Positions 17,941 through 26,060 of a stretch of DNA of 33,289 bases are shown here, one piece after another (the first letter of the stretch is position 1; every line of letters starts with the position of its first letter). The translations under genes were made by a program, and so were the position numbers. The stretch is from JAQVEM01 sp964595565 (GTDB lineage: Bacteria; Actinomycetota; Humimicrobiia; Humimicrobiales; Humimicrobiaceae): positions 1 to 33,289 of the forward strand of contig CAZQQX010000021.1 in NCBI GenBank assembly GCA_964595565.1, given 5' to 3'. Below the pieces are notes generated by a model that was not told the DNA's origin, made no database searches, and saw only the letters and a list, made by a program, of their open reading frames with translations.

Positions 17941-19812
17941 TTAAAAAGAGAACGGTGAAATATATTCTCCCTTTTTTCTTTTTAAGTCTTCAAATCTTTT
18001 TTTCTGCTCCCCGAGAATCTTAAATAATATATCCGGGACTTCAGAACCAAGTTCATTGTATATTTTTAAAATTCTATCTATCTTGGAAAGATTCTCCTGA
18101 ACTCTTATAGTAAAATGTTTAATATAATCTTCCCTGAGATACTCTCTTCCGAGAAGATCTTTAAACAATGCCTTAAGATCTTCATACAAAGGTATTAAAC
18201 CAACTCCTGTATCTATTGCCTCTACATCCCCGTTAACCCTTAATTCCATCCATTTCAGCCATATCATTTTATCTAACTTTGAATTAAGATATTTGCCATC
18301 TTTATCTTTTAAAAAATAATTTACTGCAAATATTTTTGGTGGGTTTTTTAATGATTGGCCAAACTTTATATTTATATCCACATACCTTCCTATTGGTATG
18401 GACAGGAAATCAATATTTGACATAGGATTAAATGTTCTTATTCCTGTTCTACCAAGAGTGGCTGCTGTTGTTTCAGATTCTATAGAAGCCCCCATGGTAA
18501 CAATTCCATGTTCCCATCCGTAAGCCTCCTGAACCGGGACCAAGGTATCAGAATCTCTTCCTCCATATATTATCCCTCCCAGTAATACACCCTGTGGATT
18601 ATCGTATTCTGAATCAATATTCTCCAGATTCTTTAAACCAGTAGTAAACCTTGCATTTTTATGAGAAAGTTTAATCTCGTTTCCATTGTCATCAACTTTA
18701 CCCCGGTACCATTCATCGGAATAATTAATCCCTTTTTCGGGTTGTTTTCCGGGTTTACCAATCCAGTAAACCTCTCCTTTTTTATCAATCAAAACATTGG
18801 AGAAAATGGTTTCATTCTCACTATGCAGAGCTTCCCATATTATAGGGTCATCTTCAGGATTAATATCTTTTATTATTCCAAAGACTCCAATTTCTACATT
18901 AACAGCACGCACATCCCCATTTAGATTTCTTACATGTGCTATATCATCACCTATAATAGTTTCCCCTTTTATCATTGCAGTAGAAGTTTTCCCGCACATA
19001 GAGGGAAAAGCACCCGCAAAGTAAGTAATTCTGTTTCCCGGACCGTGAATACCGGAAATAAACATATGTTCCGTCAGCCATCCTTCCCTGGCTGCTTTAC
19101 TTATTCCCAGGCGCATTGCAGGCTTCTTCAAACCTATAGTATTGCCTCCATACTGTGTGTTCATAGAGTATACAATGTTTTCATCTGTATCTATATATAT
19201 TCTCCTCCCGGGAACATTTTTGCTGACACTATTTTCAAGTTCACCTTCAGAGTGCACAAATTTAAAAAAATCATTATTATTCCCAATCCTTCTGAATTCT
19301 CCATATCCTGACCTGTAAAGTATGATTTCTGAGTGTGCTACATAACTTGAGTCAGTAAGTTGCACCGATGAAATAGTAAATGGTGAATTTGCAGGTCCAA
19401 GAGTAAAAAATAGTATAAGAAGTTCTCTATTCTTCATTATATCAGACATTATATCCGTGACTTCTTTGAGCCCCTCAGCTTTATTAATAGTATTCAATCC
19501 CCTTCCAAACTCTATACCTTCAGGAACCAGGAATTTGGTTGCCTTTTTATCTCTTGCCTGATCATTTATCCCGTCAAAATGAACTGTATGCCCGGGAACC
19601 CTGAGTTTTATTTCTTCACCATCTTTTATTGCTTTTTCTCTTATATAATCAAAATCTTTTTCTGAATCACCGCACACAAACACAGATTCAGGATTTAGAA
19701 TATTTACAAATTTAGAAATAAATTCCATTAGATAACTATTTTTTATCTCTAACAACTTATTATAATTTGCTCTACCGCATTTCCCTCTAAGCATCTCTGA
19801 CTCTATTGCCAT
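17941..19812 (-). CDS. pckG: Phosphoenolpyruvate carboxykinase (GTP)
   Basis: The enzyme interconverts oxaloacetate plus GTP with phosphoenolpyruvate, CO2 and GDP, linking the TCA acids to gluconeogenesis. Numbering from the ATG at 19812 (623 residues), the P-loop with its reactive cysteine is PSMCGKT (270-276, C273), the metal-binding GDDIAH follows at 288-293, and the substrate loop STQYGGN-like stretch (NTQYGGNTIG) lies near 218-227. This is the GTP-type fold, not the ATP-type. A GTG at 19830 opens the frame 18 bases earlier with no ribosome site, whereas the ATG at 19812 has GAGAG five bases upstream, so I prefer the ATG. The P-loop differs slightly from the usual PSACGKTN. Confidence 0.93.
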   Translation of the reverse strand: MAIESEMLRGKCGRANYNKLLEIKNSYLMEFISKFVNILNPESVFVCGDSEKDFDYIREKAIKDGEEIKLRVPGHTVHFDGINDQARDKKATKFLVPEGIEFGRGLNTINKAEGLKEVTDIMSDIMKNRELLILFFTLGPANSPFTISSVQLTDSSYVAHSEIILYRSGYGEFRRIGNNNDFFKFVHSEGELENSVSKNVPGRRIYIDTDENIVYSMNTQYGGNTIGLKKPAMRLGISKAAREGWLTEHMFISGIHGPGNRITYFAGAFPSMCGKTSTAMIKGETIIGDDIAHVRNLNGDVRAVNVEIGVFGIIKDINPEDDPIIWEALHSENETIFSNVLIDKKGEVYWIGKPGKQPEKGINYSDEWYRGKVDDNGNEIKLSHKNARFTTGLKNLENIDSEYDNPQGVLLGGIIYGGRDSDTLVPVQEAYGWEHGIVTMGASIESETTAATLGRTGIRTFNPMSNIDFLSIPIGRYVDINIKFGQSLKNPPKIFAVNYFLKDKDGKYLNSKLDKMIWLKWMELRVNGDVEAIDTGVGLIPLYEDLKALFKDLLGREYLREDYIKHFTIRVQENLSKIDRILKIYNELGSEVPDILFKILGEQKKRFEDLKRKKGEYISPFSF

Positions 19813-20119
19813 TCTTACTCTCTTTTTCACTTAAAATTTTTTATTTTTTGTGTAAATAATATAAAAAAATAATTAAATTTTATAATATTTACTAATTTTG
19901 TATAATTATACTAAAATTTTTAAATAAAATATAGCAAATATCTGTATTATTTAAAAAAAGTGGTAAAAATAATAAAAATTTCTTTTTTTCTGACTTTTTA
20001 TTATTTTTTTAGAGAAGGACTACCTGGTACTGGAATATAGTTAGCAATACAATCATTCTGGTAATAATATCTTTTATTCTTATTTAATATTTTACCCTCG
20101 GGTTAATTTGTCCTGGTAT

Positions 20120-22426
20120 TTATCCTACCTTTGCAGATGAGAAATAGCTAATTTTATTTCTTATTTCTTTCATTTTACCATTTATTTTAAACTCTCCATT
20201 TAGCCTGATGTTTTCTGAAGAACTCCCTATCATAATTTTTATAGTCCCCGGTTCTATTACATATTTCATTTCCCTATTATAAAACCCGAGCTGTGTCACA
20301 GGAAGAATAAAAGTTACTGTTTTCATCTGACCCGGTTTTAGATTAATTCTCTTAAAACCCTCAAGCTCCTTTACAGGTCTCGTTATTTCAGATTGGACAT
20401 AATTTACATATAACTGGGCTACTTCATCTCCTTCATAAGAGCCCGTATTCTTTACATCAAATCTTATTTTTACCTCTTTATTCCATTTCGCAACTATCGG
20501 CTCTATTCTTAAATTATTATATTCGAAATCTGTGTAGCTCAGACCATAACCAAAACTAAAAAGAGGCGTGGTGCTCATTTCCACATAATCGCCTTTCCAG
20601 TAAGAGCGTCCTCCTGAAGGTTTATGCCCGTAATATACCGGAACCTGGCCTACCGACCCTGGAAAAGACATCGGGAGCCTACCACCGGGATTATAATCAC
20701 CAAAAAGAACATCTGCTACTGCTCTTGCTCCTTCTTCACCGGGTAACCAGACTTCTATTATTGCCGGGATGTTTTCAGCAATCCAGCTTATAGATAGCGG
20801 TCTTCCATTAACAAGTATAATTACCACCGGTGTCCCTGTCTTGTATACAGCTTTTACAAGGTCTTCCTGCACCCCGGGTAAATCTAAACTTGCTCTGTCT
20901 CTTGCCTCTCCACTTGTGCATTCATCAATAATACCTGATTTACCTCCAACCACCATAACTGCTATATCGGATTTTTTTGCAATTTCTGTAGCTTTTTCAA
21001 AACCATCCTTATTTTCTCCCGTTATATTGCAGCCCTTTGAATAAAATACATTTGTTTTCCTGCTTACTTTTTCTTTTATTCCATCCAGTATGCTTAAGAT
21101 TGGAACAAAATTATCCACCATTTCTAATTTATCGGGGACAGGGGTATTAAATGTTTCATTATTATCTTTCATCTCAATCAGTGATTCTATGTGGCATGGA
21201 TATGCATAATCACCTATCATATTTCTCTCTTCATCAGCATTTGGCCCAATTACAGCAATTGATTGTATATCCTTTCTTAGAGGCAGCATTTTATTATAAT
21301 TTTTTAACAGCACAATTGACTTCTGCGCTATTTTATTTGCCAGTAATCTTTGCTCCGGCGTGTCAAATATTTTTGATGGTCTTTTCTCATCAACATATGG
21401 ATTTTCAAAAAGACCCATTAAAAATTTCATTTTAAGTATTCTGGCCACAGATATACCAATTAATGTTTCATCAATTATTCCCTGCTCAAGAGCCTCTTTT
21501 AATGGCTTTCCATAACAATCAGTACTCGGGAGCTCTATATCTACACCTGCCTCCATGGCTTGTTTCGCTGCATATTTCTTATCAGGCGATATTAGGTGAA
21601 ATTCTTTTAACATGTTTATTCCAAAATAATCAGATACAACCATACCATTAAAGTTCCATAAATCCCTCAGTATATCTTTAAGCAATTTTTTTGAGCTGTG
21701 GCATGGAATTCCATCCAGTTCATGATAACCCGGCATAATAGCAGCTATACCGGCCTCTCTTACAGCAACTTCAAAGGGCCGCAGGAAAACCTCTCTCATT
21801 TCTCTCTCAGGAATATGTGGCGGGGCCCAGTTCATACCTCCCTCCGATACTCCATATCCGGAAAAATGTTTTGCGGTCGCCATAATTCCTTCCTGCCAGT
21901 TTTTACCCTGTAGCCCTTTTATATAAGATGAACCCATTTTTGAAACAAGGTAAGGGTCTTCTCCAAACGTCTCTTCAGCTCTTCCCCACCTGGCATCCCT
22001 TGCGACATCAAGAACAGGAGCAAGCGCCTGATGGGCACCTGCAGCTTTCATTTGCTTTCTTATCTCAACACCCATTTTTTCTAATAACTCCGGCTCCCAT
22101 GTACTTGCAGCTCCAATAATCTGCGGGAAACAGGTGGCTCCTTTTGCCATATATCCGCTACAGGATTCCTCGTGAATAATAGCAGGTATCCCGGGACCTG
22201 TATTATTAAGCAGATATTTCTGTATCATGTTTGCTGTTCTTGCTGATTCATTCGGGCTAAAATTGCTTGCTCCTCCAAGTCTCGTTATCTGTCCGATACC
22301 GCTGCCCATTAACTTACTGGCTTTTTTCTCAGAAAACTCTTTACCTTCCAGAATTTCATATATCCATACACTGCCAAGCTGGGCTATTTTTTCTTCAATA
22401 GTCATGATTGATAAAAGGTTCTTCAC
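20120..22426 (-). CDS. Glycoside hydrolase family 3, probable beta-xylosidase/beta-glucosidase
   Basis: From the GTG at 22426 the protein is 768 residues: a GH3 barrel, an alpha/beta sandwich, and an FN3-like C-terminal domain. The nucleophile is D266 in GMVVSDYFGI; KHF (186-188) and the DVARDARWGRAEETFGEDPYLV block line the active site. The N-terminal half closely recalls Thermotoga-type GH3 beta-xylosidases (AQLGSVWIYEIL, GIGQITR, GIPAIIHEES), fitting the xylulokinase nearby. It lacks a signal peptide, so it acts in the cytosol on imported oligosaccharides. The reading frame stays open upstream to a TAA, and the 22 extra codons encode the expected family N-terminus (YLDKNKPVDER), but they contain no ATG, GTG or TTG. 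The true start may be ACG at 22490-22492. Confidence 0.9.
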   Translation of the reverse strand: MKNLLSIMTIEEKIAQLGSVWIYEILEGKEFSEKKASKLMGSGIGQITRLGGASNFSPNESARTANMIQKYLLNNTGPGIPAIIHEESCSGYMAKGATCFPQIIGAASTWEPELLEKMGVEIRKQMKAAGAHQALAPVLDVARDARWGRAEETFGEDPYLVSKMGSSYIKGLQGKNWQEGIMATAKHFSGYGVSEGGMNWAPPHIPEREMREVFLRPFEVAVREAGIAAIMPGYHELDGIPCHSSKKLLKDILRDLWNFNGMVVSDYFGINMLKEFHLISPDKKYAAKQAMEAGVDIELPSTDCYGKPLKEALEQGIIDETLIGISVARILKMKFLMGLFENPYVDEKRPSKIFDTPEQRLLANKIAQKSIVLLKNYNKMLPLRKDIQSIAVIGPNADEERNMIGDYAYPCHIESLIEMKDNNETFNTPVPDKLEMVDNFVPILSILDGIKEKVSRKTNVFYSKGCNITGENKDGFEKATEIAKKSDIAVMVVGGKSGIIDECTSGEARDRASLDLPGVQEDLVKAVYKTGTPVVIILVNGRPLSISWIAENIPAIIEVWLPGEEGARAVADVLFGDYNPGGRLPMSFPGSVGQVPVYYGHKPSGGRSYWKGDYVEMSTTPLFSFGYGLSYTDFEYNNLRIEPIVAKWNKEVKIRFDVKNTGSYEGDEVAQLYVNYVQSEITRPVKELEGFKRINLKPGQMKTVTFILPVTQLGFYNREMKYVIEPGTIKIMIGSSSENIRLNGEFKINGKMKEIRNKISYFSSAKVG

Positions 22427-22492
22427 CCTTTCATCAACTGGTTTATTTTTATCAAGATAAGTTTTATCTACCTTATTTTCTCTTTCTTTCGT
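22427..22492 (-). CDS. Probable N-terminal extension of the GH3 gene with a non-standard start
   Basis: These 22 in-frame codons precede the GTG at 22426. They read like the family N-terminus (KTYLDKNKPVDER running into VKNLLSIMTIEEK). The only good ribosome site, AAAGAGGA, lies nine bases before an ACG codon at 22490-22492. GTG 22426 itself has no usable spacing to a ribosome site. Either ACG is used or an ATG was lost. Confidence 0.5.
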
Positions 22493-22638
22493 TTTAACCG
22501 ATCCTCTTTAAAATATTTAATTTACTTAAAAATTAAAATCAACAAATTTTAAACCCACGATTATAATTTATCCCCGCTGGAAAATTAGTGTTATTTAGAA
22601 ATTAAAAAAATTTTGATTTACAAAAATAATTTACTAAT

Positions 22639-23496
22639 TTAACCCTTTATTGAACCCGCAGTCAAACCTGAAACAATATGACGCTGGGCAAACATATAAA
22701 ATATCACAGCAGGTATCGCTGCCAGTATAAGAAATGCTGACACCAGAGACAGATCCTGTCCGTATTGACCCTGAAACTGCATTGTTCCAAGCTGCAGTGT
22801 CCACAGCTTTTCACTATCTATCAGAACCAGTGCTACCAGTAAATCGTTCCATGTATTAACTACAGCCAGAGACGCAACTGCAGCCAGAGATGGTTTTGCC
22901 AGTGGTATCAGTATACGCCAGAAAAATCCTATGGTATTGCATCCATCTATCATTGCGGCATCCTGAAGTTCCGAAGGAACTTCCATAAAAAAATTACGGA
23001 GGATTACAGTTGACATGGAAAGTTGAAATGTCGTCAGTACCAGTATTACCGCTATCAGGTTATTCTGTAAACCTATCTGCCTCACTATAAGGAAAATAGG
23101 TAAAATAGCTACAGTGGCCGGGAACATCAGGCCAAGGGTAAAGAATTGAAACATGACGCCTTTACCCTTAAAATTTATGCGAGCAAATACAAAAGCTGAC
23201 ATTGAAGCAATAATTACCACCCCGGCCGTAGCTGCAGTCGTTACAACCATACTATTGCGTAACATATACCAGAAAATTGGCATCTTCACAATTCTAACAA
23301 TATTTCCCCACCTTGGTGGTATGGGAGGAACATATGGTATAGTATAGAATTCACCACGTGTTTTTAATCCACCAAATATAATAATTATTATGGGAACGAT
23401 AATAAAAAGTAGAGCCATTATAAGAATAATATATTTTAATATTATCGGAATTTTATCTTTTAATTTTTTACTTTTTCTTGCACCATTGTCTGACAT
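22639..23496 (-). CDS. CUT1 sugar ABC transporter permease (MalG/LacG type)
   Basis: This is one half of the membrane channel of an oligosaccharide importer (285 residues, six membrane helices). The EAA loop that contacts the ATPase reads ELQDAAMIDGCNTIGFFWRILIPLAKP, and the protein ends in the typical GLTAGSIKG tail. It starts 13 bases after the MalF-type partner with an AAAGGA ribosome site. No CUT1 ATPase gene is in the window, so a shared MsmK-like ATPase encoded elsewhere is inferred. Confidence 0.93.
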   Translation of the reverse strand: MSDNGARKSKKLKDKIPIILKYIILIMALLFIIVPIIIIIFGGLKTRGEFYTIPYVPPIPPRWGNIVRIVKMPIFWYMLRNSMVVTTAATAGVVIIASMSAFVFARINFKGKGVMFQFFTLGLMFPATVAILPIFLIVRQIGLQNNLIAVILVLTTFQLSMSTVILRNFFMEVPSELQDAAMIDGCNTIGFFWRILIPLAKPSLAAVASLAVVNTWNDLLVALVLIDSEKLWTLQLGTMQFQGQYGQDLSLVSAFLILAAIPAVIFYMFAQRHIVSGLTAGSIKG

Positions 23497-23509
23497 AAAC
23501 CAGTCCTTT

Positions 23510-24400
23510 CTATGCTATATGCTCTGTTCTCCGTACAAAACTCATGTATGTTATAGAAAAAATCAGGGCAATAATCAGCATAACTATTGCCACGCCTGCA
23601 CCATAACCAAGCTGGAACCGCACAAAACTAAAGCGGTACATGTATGTTGACAGTACCTCACTTGCATTAACCGGACCGCCTTTGGTCATAATCCATACTA
23701 TAGCAAATACCTGCAATGAGCCAAGCACTGATAAATATACTGATGTTCTTATAGTACCTGCTAATAATGGTATGGTTATATATGTTAACATCTGCCGTCT
23801 GTTTACACCGTCAATTAAAGCTGCTTCTTCAATATCCTTTGATATATTTTGCAGACCTGTTATATATAAAAGCATGTGAAATCCAATATATTTCCAGGTA
23901 AGCACGACAAATATTGAAAAGAGAACCAGACTTGTATCTCCCAGCCACGCCTTTGTCTCCCATCCAAATGCCTGAAAAACTGCATTTATAAAACCTCTGC
24001 TTGGCTCTGGATTATAAAGAATCCGCCACATGACAGCAGTAATAGCTTCCGAGAGAACATATGGCAAAAAAAAGACTGTTCTGTAAAAAGCGCGGCCTCT
24101 TATTCCGCGTCCAATTACAATTGCCAGAAATAAAGCCATCGGGAGCTGTATAAATAATGAGAGTGCAACAATAGTAAAACTATTGCCTACAGCTTTTAAA
24201 AAAACCTTATTGGTAAGTATATTTTTGAGATTCTGTAACCCTGTAAAATCTTCGGCAGGTCCCATCCCATTCCAGTCAAATAAACTGTAATAACCGCATT
24301 GAAATATTGGAATAACCAGGAAAGTAAGTATAAGAGCAGCAGCAGGAATAAGGAATAAAAAAACTTTTATTCTATCTTTAGATAAATTTCGGGTTCTCAT
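23510..24400 (-). CDS. CUT1 sugar ABC transporter permease (MalF/LacF type)
   Basis: This 296-residue protein has six membrane helices and an EAA loop (DIEEAALIDGVNRRQMLTYITIPLL). It partners the MalG-type permease directly downstream. The ATG at 24400 has only a weak AAAG upstream. A better ribosome site (AGAGGGAG, 24426-24433) sits 4-7 bases ahead of in-frame ATC (24421) and ATA (24418) codons, so a seven- or six-residue extension from a rare start is possible. It follows the binding-protein gene by 150 bases, which include a strong hairpin. Confidence 0.92.
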   Translation of the reverse strand: MRTRNLSKDRIKVFLFLIPAAALILTFLVIPIFQCGYYSLFDWNGMGPAEDFTGLQNLKNILTNKVFLKAVGNSFTIVALSLFIQLPMALFLAIVIGRGIRGRAFYRTVFFLPYVLSEAITAVMWRILYNPEPSRGFINAVFQAFGWETKAWLGDTSLVLFSIFVVLTWKYIGFHMLLYITGLQNISKDIEEAALIDGVNRRQMLTYITIPLLAGTIRTSVYLSVLGSLQVFAIVWIMTKGGPVNASEVLSTYMYRFSFVRFQLGYGAGVAIVMLIIALIFSITYMSFVRRTEHIA

Positions 24401-24499
24401 TTTCTTTAACGATTCTATGATAACACTCCCTCTAATATCTATATATATTATATATAATATTATCCTTTATTAAAAATTTTTATTACTCTTTAAATTTTA

Positions 24500-24524
24500 G
24501 GGATTGGGCATTTAGCCCAATCCC
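24500..24524 (-). other. Strong hairpin after the CUT1 binding-protein gene
   Basis: GGGATTGGGC and GCCCAATCCC form a perfect 10-bp stem with a five-base loop. In the transcribed direction no U-tract follows, so it is more likely an RNA-stabilising or partial-attenuation element that raises binding-protein mRNA over permease mRNA than a full terminator. Confidence 0.7.
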
Positions 24525-24550
24525 TTCTTTTATTTAGACGCAAACAACAA

Positions 24551-25900
24551 TTAGTCTAATTCAGAAGCAGCTGTGTCTTCAAGCATCTGGCTTGCTTCTT
24601 CAGGTGTCATTGATTTAGCCAGTATTGCCTGAACTATATCATTAACAACAGCACCTGTAGCAGGCGGGAGATACTGATCATAGTAAAGCTGCAGGTATTC
24701 AGCCTCATCTCTTCCTTCAACAATCTGTAAAAGTACAGGATCTTCTACAGTAGCACCTTTTACAACCGGAACCCCCATTCCCAGCTCTGTCTGTTTGTTC
24801 TGCTCTTCAACATTTAGCATGAATTTAAGGAAATCTATGGCTTCATCCGGTGCATCTTTTCCTACTACAAATCCATTACCGCCACCAAGAGCATCTGTAG
24901 GTTTTCCAGCGCCTCCTTCAACTTCCGGGAATTTGAACCAGCCTATTTTTCCATCAAGCCCTGTTCCATCAGCGCTATTTTCTCTGTATGAACCGGGGCC
25001 CCATTGTCCCATACAGTTCATAGCTGCTTCACCATTACCCATAATGGTTGCTACATCGCCCCACGTTGCTGCAAGGAAACCATCCTGGTATGCACCTGCA
25101 TCAACCAGCTCTACAAGTTTATTACCGGCTTCTACAAATGGCTCAGCGGTAAATGAACCAGACCTATTATAAGCTGCATTAAAAGCGGCTTCTCCACCGA
25201 TTCTTGTTGCAAGGTATTCCCATGAAAATGCAGCCGGCCATTTATCTCCTCCACCTTCTACAATCGGGGTAATACCTGCATCATTAAATTTATCAACAAC
25301 TTCAAGCAGCTCGGTCCATGTTGCTGGAGGAGCATCAATTCCTGCCTGTTCAAACAGCTCGGTATTGTAGAAAATACCAACCATTCCCATGTCTCTCGGT
25401 ACTCCGTAGTTTTTGCCCTCATAAGAATATACGCCAAGAGCACCCGGTGAGATTGTATCAGCAAAGCCGTCTTCTGTAAGATCTGCTGTAATATCTCTCA
25501 GTAATCCTGCATCAACCTGAGCATTCATTGTGCCGCCGCCCCAGCTCTGGAATAAGTCAGGAACTTCTCCGGTCTGCATAACAGTGGTCATCTTAGCTTT
25601 GAAGTTTTCATTTTCCATAACTGTAACCTCAATTGTTACATTGGGATTGTCAGCCATAAACCTGTCAGCAAGATCCTGCCAGTACTCTTTCTGAGATTCC
25701 TCAGTCTGGATATGCCACCAGCTAATAGTAACAGGTTCCGCTTCTTCTACTTCTTCAACTTCTTCTTCCTCTTCTTCGGCTACTTCTTCCACCTCTTCTG
25801 CTACTTCTTCTGCAGCTTCTTCTGCCTTACATGAAGTTCCAACAAATAACATTGAAACCACAAAAGATAACACTAATGTAAAAATTAGAACCTTCTTCAC
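24551..25900 (-). CDS. CUT1 sugar-binding lipoprotein (extracellular solute-binding family 1)
   Basis: From the GTG at 25900 the protein is 449 residues. The signal peptide ends at a lipobox-like GTSC with C24 as the lipid anchor; the residue at -3 is unusual. An acidic Glu/Ala/Val linker (about 26-55) comes next, then a two-lobed sugar-binding domain starting at ISWWHIQTEESQKEYW. It captures oligosaccharide outside the membrane for the two downstream permeases. I chose the GTG because AAAGGAGGA (25908-25916) lies just upstream; an in-frame ATG at 25954 would precede that ribosome site and spoil the signal peptide. Its leader and signal sequence are nearly the same as those of the second binding protein at 29677-30702. 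Confidence 0.93.
   Translation of the reverse strand: MKKVLIFTLVLSFVVSMLFVGTSCKAEEAAEEVAEEVEEVAEEEEEEVEEVEEAEPVTISWWHIQTEESQKEYWQDLADRFMADNPNVTIEVTVMENENFKAKMTTVMQTGEVPDLFQSWGGGTMNAQVDAGLLRDITADLTEDGFADTISPGALGVYSYEGKNYGVPRDMGMVGIFYNTELFEQAGIDAPPATWTELLEVVDKFNDAGITPIVEGGGDKWPAAFSWEYLATRIGGEAAFNAAYNRSGSFTAEPFVEAGNKLVELVDAGAYQDGFLAATWGDVATIMGNGEAAMNCMGQWGPGSYRENSADGTGLDGKIGWFKFPEVEGGAGKPTDALGGGNGFVVGKDAPDEAIDFLKFMLNVEEQNKQTELGMGVPVVKGATVEDPVLLQIVEGRDEAEYLQLYYDQYLPPATGAVVNDIVQAILAKSMTPEEASQMLEDTAASELD
25818..25856. repeat. 39-bp exact repeat, copy 1 (signal-peptide/linker coding)
   Basis: These 39 bases are identical to 30620-30658. They encode the end of the signal peptide, the lipid-anchor cysteine and the start of the acidic linker in two binding proteins of different families. 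Confidence 0.9.
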
Positions 25901-26010
25901 TTTTTTATCCTCCTTTAAATGATCTTTGATAAAATAGTTCCGAGATTTGTTCAATTATAAGACGACCATCACGCCTGGACAAATCTCAATTAATTGTTTT
26001 CACCTCCTTT
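25901..26010 (-). ncRNA. Conserved leader RNA (copy 1) before the CUT1 binding-protein gene
   Basis: On the transcribed strand a 9-bp perfect stem (GAGATTTGT at 25979-25987 with ACAAATCTC at 25942-25950) encloses 28 bases. A second stem (TTTTATC at 25928-25934 with GATAAAA at 25903-25909) holds the ribosome site 25909-25916 in its loop. The 5' end carries AAAGGAGGTG (26001-26010). The leader at 30703-30815 matches in order, spacing and much of the sequence. I do not recognise a known riboswitch. Confidence 0.6.
25969..25989 (-). CDS. Possible six-codon leader ORF, copy 1
   Basis: TTG-AGA-TTT-GTC-CAG-GCG-TGA would encode M-R-F-V-Q-A. A perfect anti-SD complement (AAAGGAGGTG, 26001-26010) lies 11 bases upstream, rather far. 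The ORF covers the 5' arm of the leader stem, so translating it would open that stem. The other leader has a six-codon ORF at the same place. Confidence 0.35.
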   Translation of the reverse strand: MRFVQA

Positions 26011-26060
26011 AATCATATAATTTTTTTTTAAAACTTTTATAAAAAAATTGTACCTAAAAT

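Noticed and set aside
24500..24524. Intrinsic terminator between the CUT1 binding-protein and permease genes
   Set aside because: The transcribed strand has no U-tract after the stem; the T-rich side belongs to the other strand, where no gene ends.
26001..26010. GTG directly in the leader ribosome site (GTG-AAA-ACA-ATT-AAT-TGA) as a start
   Set aside because: It overlaps the ribosome site itself, leaving no spacing, and the second leader does not keep the frame.
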